From Pseudomonas sp. UBA2684 (GTDB lineage Bacteria > Pseudomonadota > Gammaproteobacteria > Pseudomonadales > Pseudomonadaceae), in NCBI GenBank assembly GCA_002354655.1, contig DELY01000029.1, positions 15,213 to 61,114 on the forward strand: a DNA stretch of 45,902 bases. The letters run 5' to 3'. Below are positions 16,734-28,400 of this stretch, in pieces. Every line of letters starts with the position of its first letter. The first letter of the stretch is position 1. The notes beneath the pieces are model-generated. The model was not told where the DNA came from. It ran no database searches and was given only the letters and a program-made list of their open reading frames with translations. The position numbers and the translations under genes are program-made.

Positions 16734-18011
16734 ATGAAGAAAATCCTGGTTATCGGTTACGTCTGGCCTGAGCCGTGCTCTTCGGCGGCGGGCAGTCGCA
16801 TGCATGAGCTGCTGGTGCTGTTCCGCGCCCAGGGCTGGCAGGTGACCTTCGCCAGCGCGGCGGCGTTGTCGGAACACCGCGCCGATTTGCGCGCGCTGGA
16901 GATCCCCGAGGTCGCCATCACCCTCAACTGCGACAGCTTCGATGCCATGGTCGCCGCGTTGCAGCCGGATCTGGTGCTGTTCGACCGTTTCTTCACCGAA
17001 GAGCAATTCGCCTGGCGCGTCGAGCGCGCCTGGCCGAATGCACTGCGCGTGCTCGACACCAGCGACCTGCACAGCCTGCGCGAAGCCCGCCAGCAACTGC
17101 TGAAAAACACGCAGCAGGCCTGCGCCAACGAGGCGGATAAGCAGCAAGTCGGCGCCGTCGAGGCCAACGCCGAGGCGCTGTACGCCGCCATGGCCGGCAG
17201 CGATACGGCGCAGCGCGAGATCGCCGCGATCTACCGCAGCGACCTGACATTGATGATTTCCTCGTTCGAAATGCAGCTGCTGCAAATCCAGTTCGGCGTA
17301 CCCGCCGCGCAATTGCAGCACTGCACCTTGATGCTGATGCCCAGCGACACCGCCCAGCCGGGCTTCGCCGAGCGCGAGCATTTCATCAGCATCGGCAATT
17401 TCCGCCATGCGCCGAACTGGGATTCGGTGCTGTGGCTCAAACATGCGCTGTGGCCGTTGATCCGCCAGCGCTTGCCGCAGGCGCAACTGCACGTCTACGG
17501 CGCCTACCCGCCGCCCAAGGCCACGGCGCTGCACAATGCCCGGCAGGGCTTTCATGTACTCGGCTGGGCCGACGATGCGCATCGGGTGATGAGCCAGGCG
17601 CGGGTGTGCCTGGCGCCGCTACGCTTTGGCGCGGGAATCAAGGGCAAACTGGCCGATGCCATGGCCTGCGGCACGCCCAGCGTGACCACCGCCATCGGCA
17701 GCGAAGGCATGCACGGCGAGTTGCCCTGGGGCGGCGCGCGGGTTGCCACGGCCGCGGCCTTCGCCGACGCGGCCGTGGCGCTGTATGACGATGCCAGCCA
17801 CTGGCAGCGGGCCCAGCAACGCGGTTCAGCGATCCTCGCCGCGCACTTCGACCGCGATGCCCAGGGCACCCTGTTGATCGAGCGCCTGCACCGGCTGTTC
17901 GAGCAGCGCGACGAACTGCGGCGGCAGAATTTCGTCGGCGCCATGCTGCGTCATCACCTGCATAAGAGCAGCCAATACATGTCGCAGTGGATTGCCGCGA
18001 AAAACCGCTGA
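16734..18011 (+). CDS. Glycosyltransferase, GT-B fold, family 4-like
   Basis: This 425-residue cytosolic protein has a GT-B architecture. The N-terminal Rossmann half begins MKKILVIGYVWPEPCSSAAGSRMHELL, with the typical acceptor-side 'G-S-R-M' segment. The C-terminal sugar-nucleotide half holds HFISIGNFRHAPNWDSVLWL, LHVYGAYPP, FHVLGWADDAHRVMSQARVCLAPLRFGAGIKGKLADAMACGTPSVTT and IGSEGM. The KGKLADAMACGTP(S)V(T)T region is the nucleotide-sugar site of GT4-type enzymes. The basic C-terminus (about 395-425) may touch the membrane. Donor and acceptor are unknown, and no polysaccharide cluster is adjacent. It is convergent with the SDR gene, with eight bases between stops. The start has no strong Shine-Dalgarno sequence but fits the domain start. 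Confidence 0.85.
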   Translation: MKKILVIGYVWPEPCSSAAGSRMHELLVLFRAQGWQVTFASAAALSEHRADLRALEIPEVAITLNCDSFDAMVAALQPDLVLFDRFFTEEQFAWRVERAWPNALRVLDTSDLHSLREARQQLLKNTQQACANEADKQQVGAVEANAEALYAAMAGSDTAQREIAAIYRSDLTLMISSFEMQLLQIQFGVPAAQLQHCTLMLMPSDTAQPGFAEREHFISIGNFRHAPNWDSVLWLKHALWPLIRQRLPQAQLHVYGAYPPPKATALHNARQGFHVLGWADDAHRVMSQARVCLAPLRFGAGIKGKLADAMACGTPSVTTAIGSEGMHGELPWGGARVATAAAFADAAVALYDDASHWQRAQQRGSAILAAHFDRDAQGTLLIERLHRLFEQRDELRRQNFVGAMLRHHLHKSSQYMSQWIAAKNR

Positions 18012-18019
18012 AGCCAGGC

Positions 18020-18754
18020 TCAGACGATTCCGCCATTGACCCGCAACGTCTGCCCGTTGATCCAACCGCCCTCTTCGCTGACCAGGAAGGCCACCACATT
18101 GGCGATGTCCTGCGGCGTACCCAGGCGCTCCATCGGTGGCTGTTTGGCCAGCTCGTCGATCATCTGCGCGGTTTTACCGCTGACAAATAGCTCGGTCGCC
18201 GTTGGCCCGGGAGCAATCGCGTTGACGCTGATATTCCGCCCACGCAGCTCCTTGGCGAAGATGCCGGTCAGGCTTTCCACCGCGGCCTTGGACGCCGCGT
18301 ACACCGAGTAGCCCGGCAACGCCAGGGCAACCACGCAACTGGACAAGTTGACGATGCGGCCGCCATCGCGCAGCCGCCTGGCAGCCAGGCGCAGGGTATT
18401 GAAGGTGCCTTTGGTGTTGATCGCGAAGATGCGTTGATACAGCGCATCGTCGGTGTCGGCAAGGTTGACCATATCGGGTTGGATGATGCCCGCGTTGTTG
18501 ATCAGAATATCGATCCCGCCATACGCCAGCTCGACCTGGTCGAACAAGGCTTCGACCGCCACCGAATCGCTGATATCGGCCAGCACGGCATAGGCCCTGC
18601 CGCCGGCAGCGGTGATATCGCGCACCACCTGCTCGGCATCCGCCGGCCGCGAGGCGTAGTTGACCACCACGCTGATGCCATCGGCACCTAGGCGTTTGGC
18701 AATGGCGGCGCCAATACCGCGTGAGGCGCCAGTGACTATGGCTACTTTGGACAT
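18020..18754 (-). CDS. Short-chain dehydrogenase/reductase
   Basis: This 244-residue classical SDR uses NAD(P)H. The cofactor motif TGASRGIG is at 8-15, NNAG at 86-89, the structural Asn is N113, and the catalytic Ser139, Tyr152 and Lys156 (YAASK) are all present. The C-terminus ends in the usual WINGQTLRVNGGIV. R36 after the second strand (NYASRP) suggests NADP(H) preference, which is an inference. It resembles FabG-like or glucose-dehydrogenase-like enzymes, but the substrate is unknown. I chose the ATG at 18754 because AGGAG lies just upstream. A ten-codon extension is less likely. It is convergent with the glycosyltransferase gene and followed upstream by a 493-bp gap, so it is probably monocistronic. 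Confidence 0.88.
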   Translation of the reverse strand: MSKVAIVTGASRGIGAAIAKRLGADGISVVVNYASRPADAEQVVRDITAAGGRAYAVLADISDSVAVEALFDQVELAYGGIDILINNAGIIQPDMVNLADTDDALYQRIFAINTKGTFNTLRLAARRLRDGGRIVNLSSCVVALALPGYSVYAASKAAVESLTGIFAKELRGRNISVNAIAPGPTATELFVSGKTAQMIDELAKQPPMERLGTPQDIANVVAFLVSEEGGWINGQTLRVNGGIV

Positions 18755-20255
<1,501 letters not shown>

Positions 20256-20331
20256 CGCCGAGCGACTGTCTGCCAGCTACCGACGTCGCCAATGGCCTCG
20301 AATGCGAGGCCAAAATGCTCGTTTACCAGCA

Positions 20332-20432
20332 GTGGGAGGGGCCTTGGCCGCGAGCTCTTTGGGCTGCCTTGAGCGCGCGGCCTGAACCGCTCGCGGTCAA
20401 GACCGCGCCCACAAAAGCCTGACTGCTCATGC
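20332..20432. repeat. Copy 1 of a dispersed ~100-bp double-hairpin repeat
   Basis: It starts GTGGGAGGGGCCTTGGCCGC and contains two hairpin-forming halves. It lies between the convergent TRAP and MFS genes. The reverse complement of 33753-33854 matches it over its whole length with one single-base indel and roughly 85% identity by eye, including the tail GCCTGACTGCTCATGC. Confidence 0.88.
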
Positions 20433-20468
20433 AACACGTCATGGGCACATGGCCTTTGCAACGGCCTG

Positions 20469-21683
20469 TTAGTGGCTACTGCGTTGGCGCTGATTGCTAA
20501 AAATGCGCCAATAGCTGGACGGACTGAAGCGCCACGTCACCCCGAGCATCACCACGTTGCACGCCAGCATCAGCTGCCAGGTGGCATGGAAGCCACCGCT
20601 GCGCTCAAGCAACCAGCCGCTGACCGAAGGCGCCAGGGCGTTAATCAGAAAACCGAAACCCTGGACGAAAGCGGCCAACTGCCCAGCCGCGCGCGGATCG
20701 TGCACGTGATCGAGACTGAGGATCAGGCTCAGGGCGAAACAGGCGCCCAGGCCGAAGCCGATCAACGCGACCCACAGCAGCGGCGCACTGTGCGGCTGGA
20801 ACAGCAAGCCGGCAAAGCCGAGCAATTGTGCGACCAGGCTGATACTCAACAACCCCCGGCGTTCGCGCATGCGCTGCGCCAGCGCCGGCATACCCAGGGC
20901 GGCAAACACCTGAAACACGGTCATCAGCGCCAGCAACGAACCGCTGTCCTGGCTGCTCCAGCCCAGTTGCTGGTAATAGGCTGGCAGCCAGGCCACCACC
21001 GTCATGTAACCGCAATTGCTGAACCCGAAATACAACGCCAGCAGCCAGGCCCGGCGGTTGCGCATAAAGGTTTGCACGGTGTGCCCGGCAGGCTGCGCCG
21101 GGGACATGCGCCAGGGCGCGCGCCACCACAGCAACAGGGCCAATAACGCCGGCACTATCCACACGGCCAACCCCGCTTGCCAGTTGCCCAGCTGGCTGGC
21201 CAGGCGCGGGCTAAGCCAGGCGGCCAACCCGCCGCCGCCCATCAACGCCGCCGAATAGATGCCCATGGCCAGCGCCACCCGACCGACGAACTGGCGCTTG
21301 ACCAAGCCAGGCACCAGCACCTGAATCAAGGCGATGCCGATACCACCGAGCAACGCCGTGCCCAGCAGCAAGGTGCCATCGGCGATGACGCCGCGCGCCG
21401 CACAGGCCAGCAAAATACACAGCAGCCCCAGGGCGATGCCCCGGCCCTCGCCCAAGCGCGTCTCGACCGCAGCACTGAGCAGCGCCACCAGGCCCATGCA
21501 CACCACCGGCAAAGTGGTCAGCAACGCCGCGGCCTGCACACTCAGTTGGGCGCTCAGGCGAATATCGTTAAGCAACGGACTGACCGACGTGAGGATCGGT
21601 CGCAGGTTCAGGCCCAAGGCAATCAGCAATAACGTCCAGCCAAGCATGCGCAAACGCTCGCTGGGTAACGCACAAACGCTCAT
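20469..21683 (-). CDS. MFS transporter, CynX/NimT-like
   Basis: This 404-residue inner-membrane protein has about 12 predicted helices. The N-terminal GLNLRPILTSVSPLLNDI is characteristic of the cyanate-permease-like (CynX) branch of the major facilitator superfamily, with a central basic loop after helix 6 (about 200-220). The substrate is unknown; members move cyanate, nitroimidazoles or organic anions. I set the start at 21683, where AAGGA lies six bases upstream. The longer frame, which overlaps the c-di-GMP gene, is a read-through artefact. The start is one base after the stop of the MHYT-GGDEF-EAL gene, so the two are probably one transcript, a pairing I do not recognise. No cyanase or other catabolic gene lies nearby. 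Confidence 0.87.
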   Translation of the reverse strand: MSVCALPSERLRMLGWTLLLIALGLNLRPILTSVSPLLNDIRLSAQLSVQAAALLTTLPVVCMGLVALLSAAVETRLGEGRGIALGLLCILLACAARGVIADGTLLLGTALLGGIGIALIQVLVPGLVKRQFVGRVALAMGIYSAALMGGGGLAAWLSPRLASQLGNWQAGLAVWIVPALLALLLWWRAPWRMSPAQPAGHTVQTFMRNRRAWLLALYFGFSNCGYMTVVAWLPAYYQQLGWSSQDSGSLLALMTVFQVFAALGMPALAQRMRERRGLLSISLVAQLLGFAGLLFQPHSAPLLWVALIGFGLGACFALSLILSLDHVHDPRAAGQLAAFVQGFGFLINALAPSVSGWLLERSGGFHATWQLMLACNVVMLGVTWRFSPSSYWRIFSNQRQRSSH

Positions 21684-21684
21684 T

Positions 21685-23772
21685 TCAATCCTTAATGGTG
21701 GCGGCCACCTGGGCCTCGGTGATCGCTTGCATGAATTGCTCGGCCGGCAAAGGATGACCAAGCAGGAAGCCTTGCAGCGAGTTGCACCCCAGCGCGGTGA
21801 GGAAATCCTGCTGCCTGAGGGTTTCCACGCCCTCGGCCACGATGCGCAAGTTGAGGGCCTGGCCGAGGGCGACGATGGCGGAAATGATCGCCGCATCATC
21901 GCTGTCGTGCTCCAGGTCGCGCACGAAGCCACGGTCGATCTTCAGCTCGTTGGCGGGCAAACGCTTGAGGTAAAGCAGGCTGGAATACCCGGTACCGAAA
22001 TCGTCGATAGACAGGTCGACGCCCATCTCGGCCAATTGTTTGAGCACATGCATGCTGGCATCGGCATCGCTCATCGCCGTGGTTTCGGTGATTTCCAGGG
22101 TCAGGCAATTGGCTGGCAACTGATTCAGCGCCAGGGCCTGCGCCACACTCTCGACCAGACCGGCATGGCAGAACTGCAACGCCGAGAGGTTCACCGCCAC
22201 GCGCCACTCGCGGTAGCCCTGCACGTACCACTGGCGCATCTGCCCGCAGGCCTGCTGCAACACCCAGTCGCCGATGGCGATGATCAGGCCGGTTCTTTCC
22301 GCCAACCCGATGAAGTCATCCGGCGCCAGCAGGCCGCGTTCGGGGTGCTGCCAACGCAGCAAGGCTTCAGCACCGATCGGCTGGCCGTTGGCGGCGTCGA
22401 ACTTGGGCTGGTAATGCAGGCAGAACTCTTCGCGTTCGAGTGCCGAACGCAAATCATGCAGCAGCTGCAACTGGTTGCGGGCATTGGTATTCATCGAGGT
22501 TTCGAAGAAGCTGTAGCCGTTCTTGCCGGCGCCCTTGGCGTGGTACATCGCGGCATCGGCATTCATCAGCAGGGTTTGCCGATCGTCGCCATCGCCGGGG
22601 TACAAGACGATTCCCACACTGGTGGACACGCGCAACTGGTGCTCGCCAACCTGAAACGGCTGGCTGACCAACGTCACCATTTGCCCGGCGACGTTGACCG
22701 CGTCGTTCGGCTCGCTGAGTTCGGCGAGCAAGACGAACTCATCGCCGCCCACCCGCGCCAGGGTGTCCTGGGCGCGCAGATTTTCGCGCAGGCGCTGGCC
22801 CACCTCACGCAGCAACAGATCGCCGACGTGGTGGCCAAAGGCATCGTTGATCGGCTTGAAACCATCCAGGTCCATAAACATCAACGCGAAGTGGCCGCCA
22901 TTGCGCGTGACCTTGAGCATGCTCTGCTCGATGCGGTCTTCCAGCAGCAGGCGGTTGGGCAGCTTGGTCAGGTTGTCGTGCAGCGCCAGTTGCGTCAGCT
23001 CCCGGTTGGCCTCGGCCAGCGAACTGCTCAAGGCCGTGGTGCGCGCTTCCATCCGCGCATCGAGCACCGAGGTGAGCAAGGCGATGGCCAATACCGCCAG
23101 GGTGACGATGACGATCAGGCTGGCCAGCCAGCCGCCATCCAGGCCCTTGCCGGCCGCGGCGCAGAAACTGCCGACGGGGAAGTTCGCCGCGGCCATGCCG
23201 GTGTAGTGCATGCCGACGATGGCCAGGCCCATGATCAGCGCCGCGCCGCCACGGGCTACTCTGACGAATGGCGTATGCCGGCGCAGACGAAAAGCGATCC
23301 ACAAAGCGGCTGCCGAGGCGGCAACGGCGATCAGCAACGACAACCCGACCAGCAGCGAGTCGTAGTCGATGCCCGGCTGCATCAGCAGCGCATGCATGCC
23401 GATGTAGTGCATCGAGCTGATCCCGGCACCCATCGCCAGGGCACCGAGCAGCCAGTGCCACAGCGGCATCTGCGGCTGGCTCACCAGCCACAGGGCAAAG
23501 CCCGAGGCGAGTATGGCGATCGCCAGGGACAGCAAGGTAATGGCCAGGTCGTAGCCCAGGGGGATCGGCAAGCTGAAGGCCAGCATGCCGATAAAGTGCA
23601 TCGACCAGATGCCGATGCCCATGGCCACCGCGCCACCCGCGATCCACAGCGGTACGGCGGCGTCTTTCGCGGTGGCGATGCGCCCAGCCAGATCCAGTGC
23701 CGTGTAGGACGCCAGAATCGCCACGCAGAGGGAAATCAGAACCAGGGAAAAATCGTAGCTACCAATCAGCAT
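21685..23772 (-). CDS. MHYT-GGDEF-EAL membrane c-di-GMP enzyme (MucR/NbdA-like)
   Basis: This 695-residue inner-membrane protein has an N-terminal seven-helix MHYT sensor, with the three signatures MHFIGM, MHYIGM and MHYTGM (about 55-220), proposed to bind metal and sense O2, CO or NO. A GGDEF diguanylate cyclase domain follows with intact GGDEF at about 342-346, and then an EAL phosphodiesterase domain with EAL at about 469-471 plus DDFGTGYSSL and the KIDRGFV lysine. Both catalytic motifs look active, so it may make and break c-di-GMP. The domain order is that of P. aeruginosa MucR and NbdA. The intact GGDEF favours MucR, since NbdA has AGDEF as I recall. The ATG at 23772 (MLIGSYDFSLVLI) starts the first helix. 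It probably shares a transcript with the MFS gene. Confidence 0.92.
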   Translation of the reverse strand: MLIGSYDFSLVLISLCVAILASYTALDLAGRIATAKDAAVPLWIAGGAVAMGIGIWSMHFIGMLAFSLPIPLGYDLAITLLSLAIAILASGFALWLVSQPQMPLWHWLLGALAMGAGISSMHYIGMHALLMQPGIDYDSLLVGLSLLIAVAASAAALWIAFRLRRHTPFVRVARGGAALIMGLAIVGMHYTGMAAANFPVGSFCAAAGKGLDGGWLASLIVIVTLAVLAIALLTSVLDARMEARTTALSSSLAEANRELTQLALHDNLTKLPNRLLLEDRIEQSMLKVTRNGGHFALMFMDLDGFKPINDAFGHHVGDLLLREVGQRLRENLRAQDTLARVGGDEFVLLAELSEPNDAVNVAGQMVTLVSQPFQVGEHQLRVSTSVGIVLYPGDGDDRQTLLMNADAAMYHAKGAGKNGYSFFETSMNTNARNQLQLLHDLRSALEREEFCLHYQPKFDAANGQPIGAEALLRWQHPERGLLAPDDFIGLAERTGLIIAIGDWVLQQACGQMRQWYVQGYREWRVAVNLSALQFCHAGLVESVAQALALNQLPANCLTLEITETTAMSDADASMHVLKQLAEMGVDLSIDDFGTGYSSLLYLKRLPANELKIDRGFVRDLEHDSDDAAIISAIVALGQALNLRIVAEGVETLRQQDFLTALGCNSLQGFLLGHPLPAEQFMQAITEAQVAATIKD

Positions 23773-23969
23773 CGCAACTCTCAAGACGCAGCTGAGCAGC
23801 CTGTGTGGATGACCGGGGCAGGCCATTGCGCCTGCCGCCCGCTGCCTACATCCGTATTAGCGACCACTTATGTTCCGTGCAGACCACTTGCAGCCGCGTA
23901 ACAACGGCAAGTGCTGGCGATTTTAGCGAAAAGCCCTGTGAACTGTTACTCAAAACACGCATTGATTGC

Positions 23970-25463
23970 TCAGTCGGCTGGGCTATTCGCTGAACCCCCG
24001 TACGTTTCGTGGAGTTGCTCGACCTGCCAGCCGCCGCCCAGCGCGGCAATCAGTTGCACGCTGGCCGTCAGGCGGCTGCCGAGTAATGTCAGGGTGCTGC
24101 GCTCGTTATTCAGGGCCGTCGCCTGCACGTTGACCACACTGTTGAAGTCGACGGTGCCGGCCTGGTACTGGTTTTCGATCAAGCGCAACGACTCACGCGC
24201 GGCGTCCAGCGCCTGCTGCTGCACCACGGCTTCCTGCTCCAGCACGCGCAGTTGCACCAGGTAGTCTTCCACCTCACGGAAGCTGTCGAGCACCGCCTGG
24301 CGGTATTGCGCCACCGTCTGGTCGTAGAACGCTTCGCTACGTTCCAGCTCGGCACTGCGGGCGCCGCCGTCGAACAGGGTCATGGCCAGGTCCGGGCCCA
24401 GCGACCAGAAACGATTGGGCAGGTTGATCCAGTCGGCGAAGCTGCTGCCGCGATAGCCGCCGCTGGCCGAGATCGTCAGGTCCGGGTACCACGCTGCTTC
24501 TGCGACGCCGATCTGCGCGTTGGCGGCAATCACCCGCCGTTCGGCGGCGGCCACGTCCGGGCGCCGTTCGAGCAGTTGCGAAGGCAACGCCACGGGAATC
24601 TGCGGCAAGGCCGGCAATTGTTCGCGGGTGGCGATGCTCAGCTCGCTCGGCGGCACGCCGATCAGCACGGCAAGCGCATGCTCCAGTTGCGCGCGCTGCC
24701 ACGTCAGGTCGATGGCTTGCGCCTCGGTGCTGCGCAGCTGGGTCAGCGCCTGGGTCACGTCGGATTTCGGCACGATGCCGGCGTTGTACTGGTTCTCGGT
24801 GAGTTTCAGCGAACGCGCATAGGCGGCGACCGTGGCGTCCAGCAGGCGTTGCTGATCGTCCAGCACGCGCAGTTGCAGGTAGGTTTGCGCCAACTCGGCC
24901 TGCAAGCTCAGCTTCACCGCTGCCAGGTCGGCGGCGCTGGCCTCGAAGTCGGCGCGACTGGATTCCAGCGAGCGGCGCAATTTGCCCCAGATATCCAGCT
25001 CCCAGGCGGCATTCAGGCTGAGGTCGTAGCTTTTCGAGATGCTCGCGGCGTTCGAGCCGCCGACACTGAAACCGTCCGAGGTGCGCAACGTGCTGTCGCC
25101 ACCGCCCTGCCCGGCCCGTGTCACCCCGGCGCTGGTGGACAGCGTCGGGTAGAACGTCGCGCGCGCGCCACGCACCAAGGCGCGCGCCTGGCGGTACTGC
25201 GCTTCGCTGGCGGCGAGGTTTTGGTTGGAGACGTTGAGTCGGCCGACCAGGGCATTCAGCTCGCCATCGCCATACAACTCCCACCAGGCGCCGCGTGCCA
25301 AGGCATCACTGGGCACCGCGACGGTCCAACCCTCGATCTGTTTGAACTGCGCTGGCGTGGCCAGCTGCGGGCGCTGGTAGTCCGGGCCGATGGCGCAGGC
25401 ACTGAGGGCCAGGCTCAAGGCGATCAGGGAGAAAACGCGTCCGACAACAGGTGTATGGCTCAT
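23970..25463 (-). CDS. opmB: Outer-membrane efflux channel OpmB
   Basis: This 497-residue TolC-family outer-membrane lipoprotein serves the MuxABC pump. Lipobox LSAC (C23) is followed by AIGPDYQRPQLATPAQF. Two OEP repeats follow, with LLERRPDVAAAERRVIAANAQIGVAEAAWYPDLTISAS in the second half and a GGGW motif near the end. The start codon overlaps the muxC stop by four bases (ATGA), so it is the last gene of muxABC-opmB. In P. aeruginosa this pump handles aztreonam, macrolides, novobiocin and tetracycline. It is unusual among RND pumps in having two different transporter subunits. Naming rests on the whole operon; the protein alone would only be called an OprM-family channel. Confidence 0.92.
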   Translation of the reverse strand: MSHTPVVGRVFSLIALSLALSACAIGPDYQRPQLATPAQFKQIEGWTVAVPSDALARGAWWELYGDGELNALVGRLNVSNQNLAASEAQYRQARALVRGARATFYPTLSTSAGVTRAGQGGGDSTLRTSDGFSVGGSNAASISKSYDLSLNAAWELDIWGKLRRSLESSRADFEASAADLAAVKLSLQAELAQTYLQLRVLDDQQRLLDATVAAYARSLKLTENQYNAGIVPKSDVTQALTQLRSTEAQAIDLTWQRAQLEHALAVLIGVPPSELSIATREQLPALPQIPVALPSQLLERRPDVAAAERRVIAANAQIGVAEAAWYPDLTISASGGYRGSSFADWINLPNRFWSLGPDLAMTLFDGGARSAELERSEAFYDQTVAQYRQAVLDSFREVEDYLVQLRVLEQEAVVQQQALDAARESLRLIENQYQAGTVDFNSVVNVQATALNNERSTLTLLGSRLTASVQLIAALGGGWQVEQLHETYGGSANSPAD

Positions 25464-28400
25464 AACGGGGTTTCCAAGGCGGCATCGGTGCGCACGCCGC
25501 GCCAGCGGTTGACCCGGTGGCGCAGGCGGTCGAAATAGAGGTAGACCACCGGGGTGGTGTAGAGCGTCAGCAACTGGCTGAGAATCAGCCCGCCGACGAT
25601 GGTGATGCCCAGCGGCTGGCGCATTTCCGAGCCCTCGGCGCTGCCGAGCATCAGCGGCAAGGCGCCGAGAATCGCCGCCAGGGTGGTCATCATGATCGGC
25701 CGGAAACGCAGCAGGCAGGCGCGGCGGATCGACTCCTCGGGGCTCAGGTGCTGCTGGCGCTCCAACTGCAACGCCAGGTCAATCATCAGAATGGCGTTCT
25801 TCTTGACGATGCCGATCAGCAGGAACAGCCCGAGCAGCGAGATCAGGCTGAACTCGGTGTTCAGCAGTTGCAGGGCGAGCAAGGCGCCGACGCCGGCCGA
25901 AGGCAAAGTCGAGAGGATGGTCAGCGGGTGAATGTAACTCTCGTAGAGAATCCCCAGGACGATGTACACCACCACCAACGCCATCAGAATCATCCAGGGC
26001 TGGTTGTCCTGGGTTTGCTGGAAGGCCGCGCCGGTGCCACCCAGCATACCCTGCACCTCGGTCGGCAGGTTGAGCAGCGCGACAGCCCGCTCGATCGCCA
26101 CGGTGGCCTGCTCAAGGCTGACCCCTTCGGCCAGGGAAAAGCCGATGTTCTCGGACGCGAACTGGCCCTGGTGGTTGACGCGATCCTCTTCGAGGCTGCG
26201 CTCCCAGCGGGCGAAGGTCGACAACGGCACGCGCGCGCCCTCGGCGGTAATCAGCTGAATCTGATCCAGCGCCTCCGGGTGCTGGGCGTACTGCGGGTTG
26301 ATCTCCATCACCACGCTGTACTGGTTGAGGCTGTCGTAGATGGTCGACACCTGGCGCTGGCTGAACGCGTTGTTCAGCACCCCGGTGATCATGCTCATGT
26401 CCACGCCCAGGCGCTTGGCCGTGTCGCGGTCGACCACCAGACGGATCTGCTGCGCGCCCTCGGCTTCCTTGGCGTCGATGTCGGTCAGTTCAGGCAAGGC
26501 GCGCAAGGCTTCACGCACGCTCGGCAGCCACTTGCGCAACTCATCGAGGTCGCCGGAGAGCAGCATGTATTCGTTCTCCGAGCTGCGCCCTTCGCGCCCG
26601 CCGATCTGCAAATCCTGATCGGGCATGAGGAACATCCGCCCGCCGGCGACTTTCGGCACGCTGCGGCGCAGGCGGTTGATCACCTCTTGCGCAGAGACGT
26701 CGCGTTCGGCAATCGGCTTCAGGCGCACGATCATAAAGGCGTTGTTGATGCCGCCGCCGCCGCCGATAAACCCTGCCACACTCTCCACCGCCGGGTCTTC
26801 GAGGACCGCGCGGCGGTAGATTTCCATTTTCGGCTGCATGACCTGGAACGACAGGCCGTCGTCGCCACGGATCATGCCGATCAACTGACCGGTGTCCTGC
26901 TGCGGCAGGAAGGTTTTCGGCACGCTGACGAACAGAAAAACGTTGAGCGCGATGGTCGCCAGCAGGCTGAACAGCATCAGCAACGAATGCCGTAGCGCCC
27001 AATCCAGGCTGCGCTGGTAAAAACCCAGCACGCGTTCTTGCAGGCGACTGCCGAAGCGCTCCAAGGCGTTCGGCTGCCGCTCAGGCTCCTCGGCCTTGAG
27101 CCAGCGCGCACAGAGCATCGGCGTGAGGGTCAGCGAGACCAGCAAGGAAACCACGATGGCCACGGCCAGGGTGATGGAAAACTCGCGGAACAGCCGTTCG
27201 ACGATGCCGCCCATAAACAAGATCGAGAGGAACACCGCGACCAGCGAGAGGTTCATCGAGAGCAAGGTGAAGCCCACTTCGCGGGTGCCTTTGAAGGCCG
27301 CGTTCATCGGCGTTTCACCGGCCTCGATATGCCGCGAGATGTTCTCCAGCACGACGATGGCATCGTCCACCACCAACCCGGTGGCGATGATCAACGCCAT
27401 CAGCGACAGGTTGTTCAGGGAAAAGCCCAGCAGGTACATCACCGCAAAGGTGCCGACCAGCGACACCGGCACCGCCAGTGCCGGAATCAGCGCCGCGCGC
27501 CAACGCCCAAGAAAGGCGAACACCACCAGAATCACCAGGGCCACGGCGATCAGCAAGGTGTGCTCGGCTTCCAGCAGGGTGGCGCGGATCACCGGCGAGC
27601 GGTCCATCGCCACTTCCAGGTCGACACTCGCCGGAATCACCGCGCGCAACGCCGGCAACTGCTCGCGAATGCTGGCGATGGTCTCGATGATATTGGCCCC
27701 GGTCTGCCGGTTGATCACCAGCAGCACGGCGTCTTCGTCGTTGTAGAAACCGCTGTTGTAACGGTCTTCCACCGCATCGCTGACCGTCGCCACATCGCCC
27801 AGGCGGACGGCGGCGCCGTCCTGGTAGCGGATGATCATCGGTTCGTAGTCGGCGGCTTTCTCCAGTTGGTCGCTGGCCTGCACCTGCCAATGCCGCTCGG
27901 CGTCTTCCACCGCGCCTTTGGGGCGCTTGGCGTTGGCCTCGGTAATCGCCTGGCGCACCTCGTCCAGGGCGATGCCGTACTGGTCGAGCAAGCGCGGCTC
28001 CAGCGCCACGCGCACCGCCGGCAGCGAGCTGCCGCCGATCTGCACTTCACCGACGCCGGTCACTTGCGAGAGTTTCTGCGCCAGGATGGTCGAGGCCACG
28101 TCGTACAACTGGCCCTTCTCGAGAATCTCGGAGGTCAGCGACAGCACCATGATCGGTGCCTGCGACGGGTTGACCTTACGGTAGGTCGGCATGCTGCGCA
28201 TGCCGCTGGGCAGCAACTCGCGCGCGGCGTTGATCGCGGCCTGCACCTCGCGCGCGGCGGCGTTGATGTCGCGATCCAGGTCGAACTGGATCATGATCCG
28301 CGTGTTGCCTTGGCTGCTGCGGCTGTTCATCTGGGTGATGCCGGCAATCGTGCCGAGCGAACGCTCCAGCGGCGTGGCCACGCTGGAGGCCATGATCTGC

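Noticed and set aside
21334-23901. Very long open frame (about 850 codons) antisense to the MFS and MHYT-GGDEF-EAL genes
   Set aside because: It is the mirror of two clear genes in high-GC DNA. Its product is low-complexity Gln/His/Ala/Arg-rich with no domain, and the sense strand shows full family motifs.
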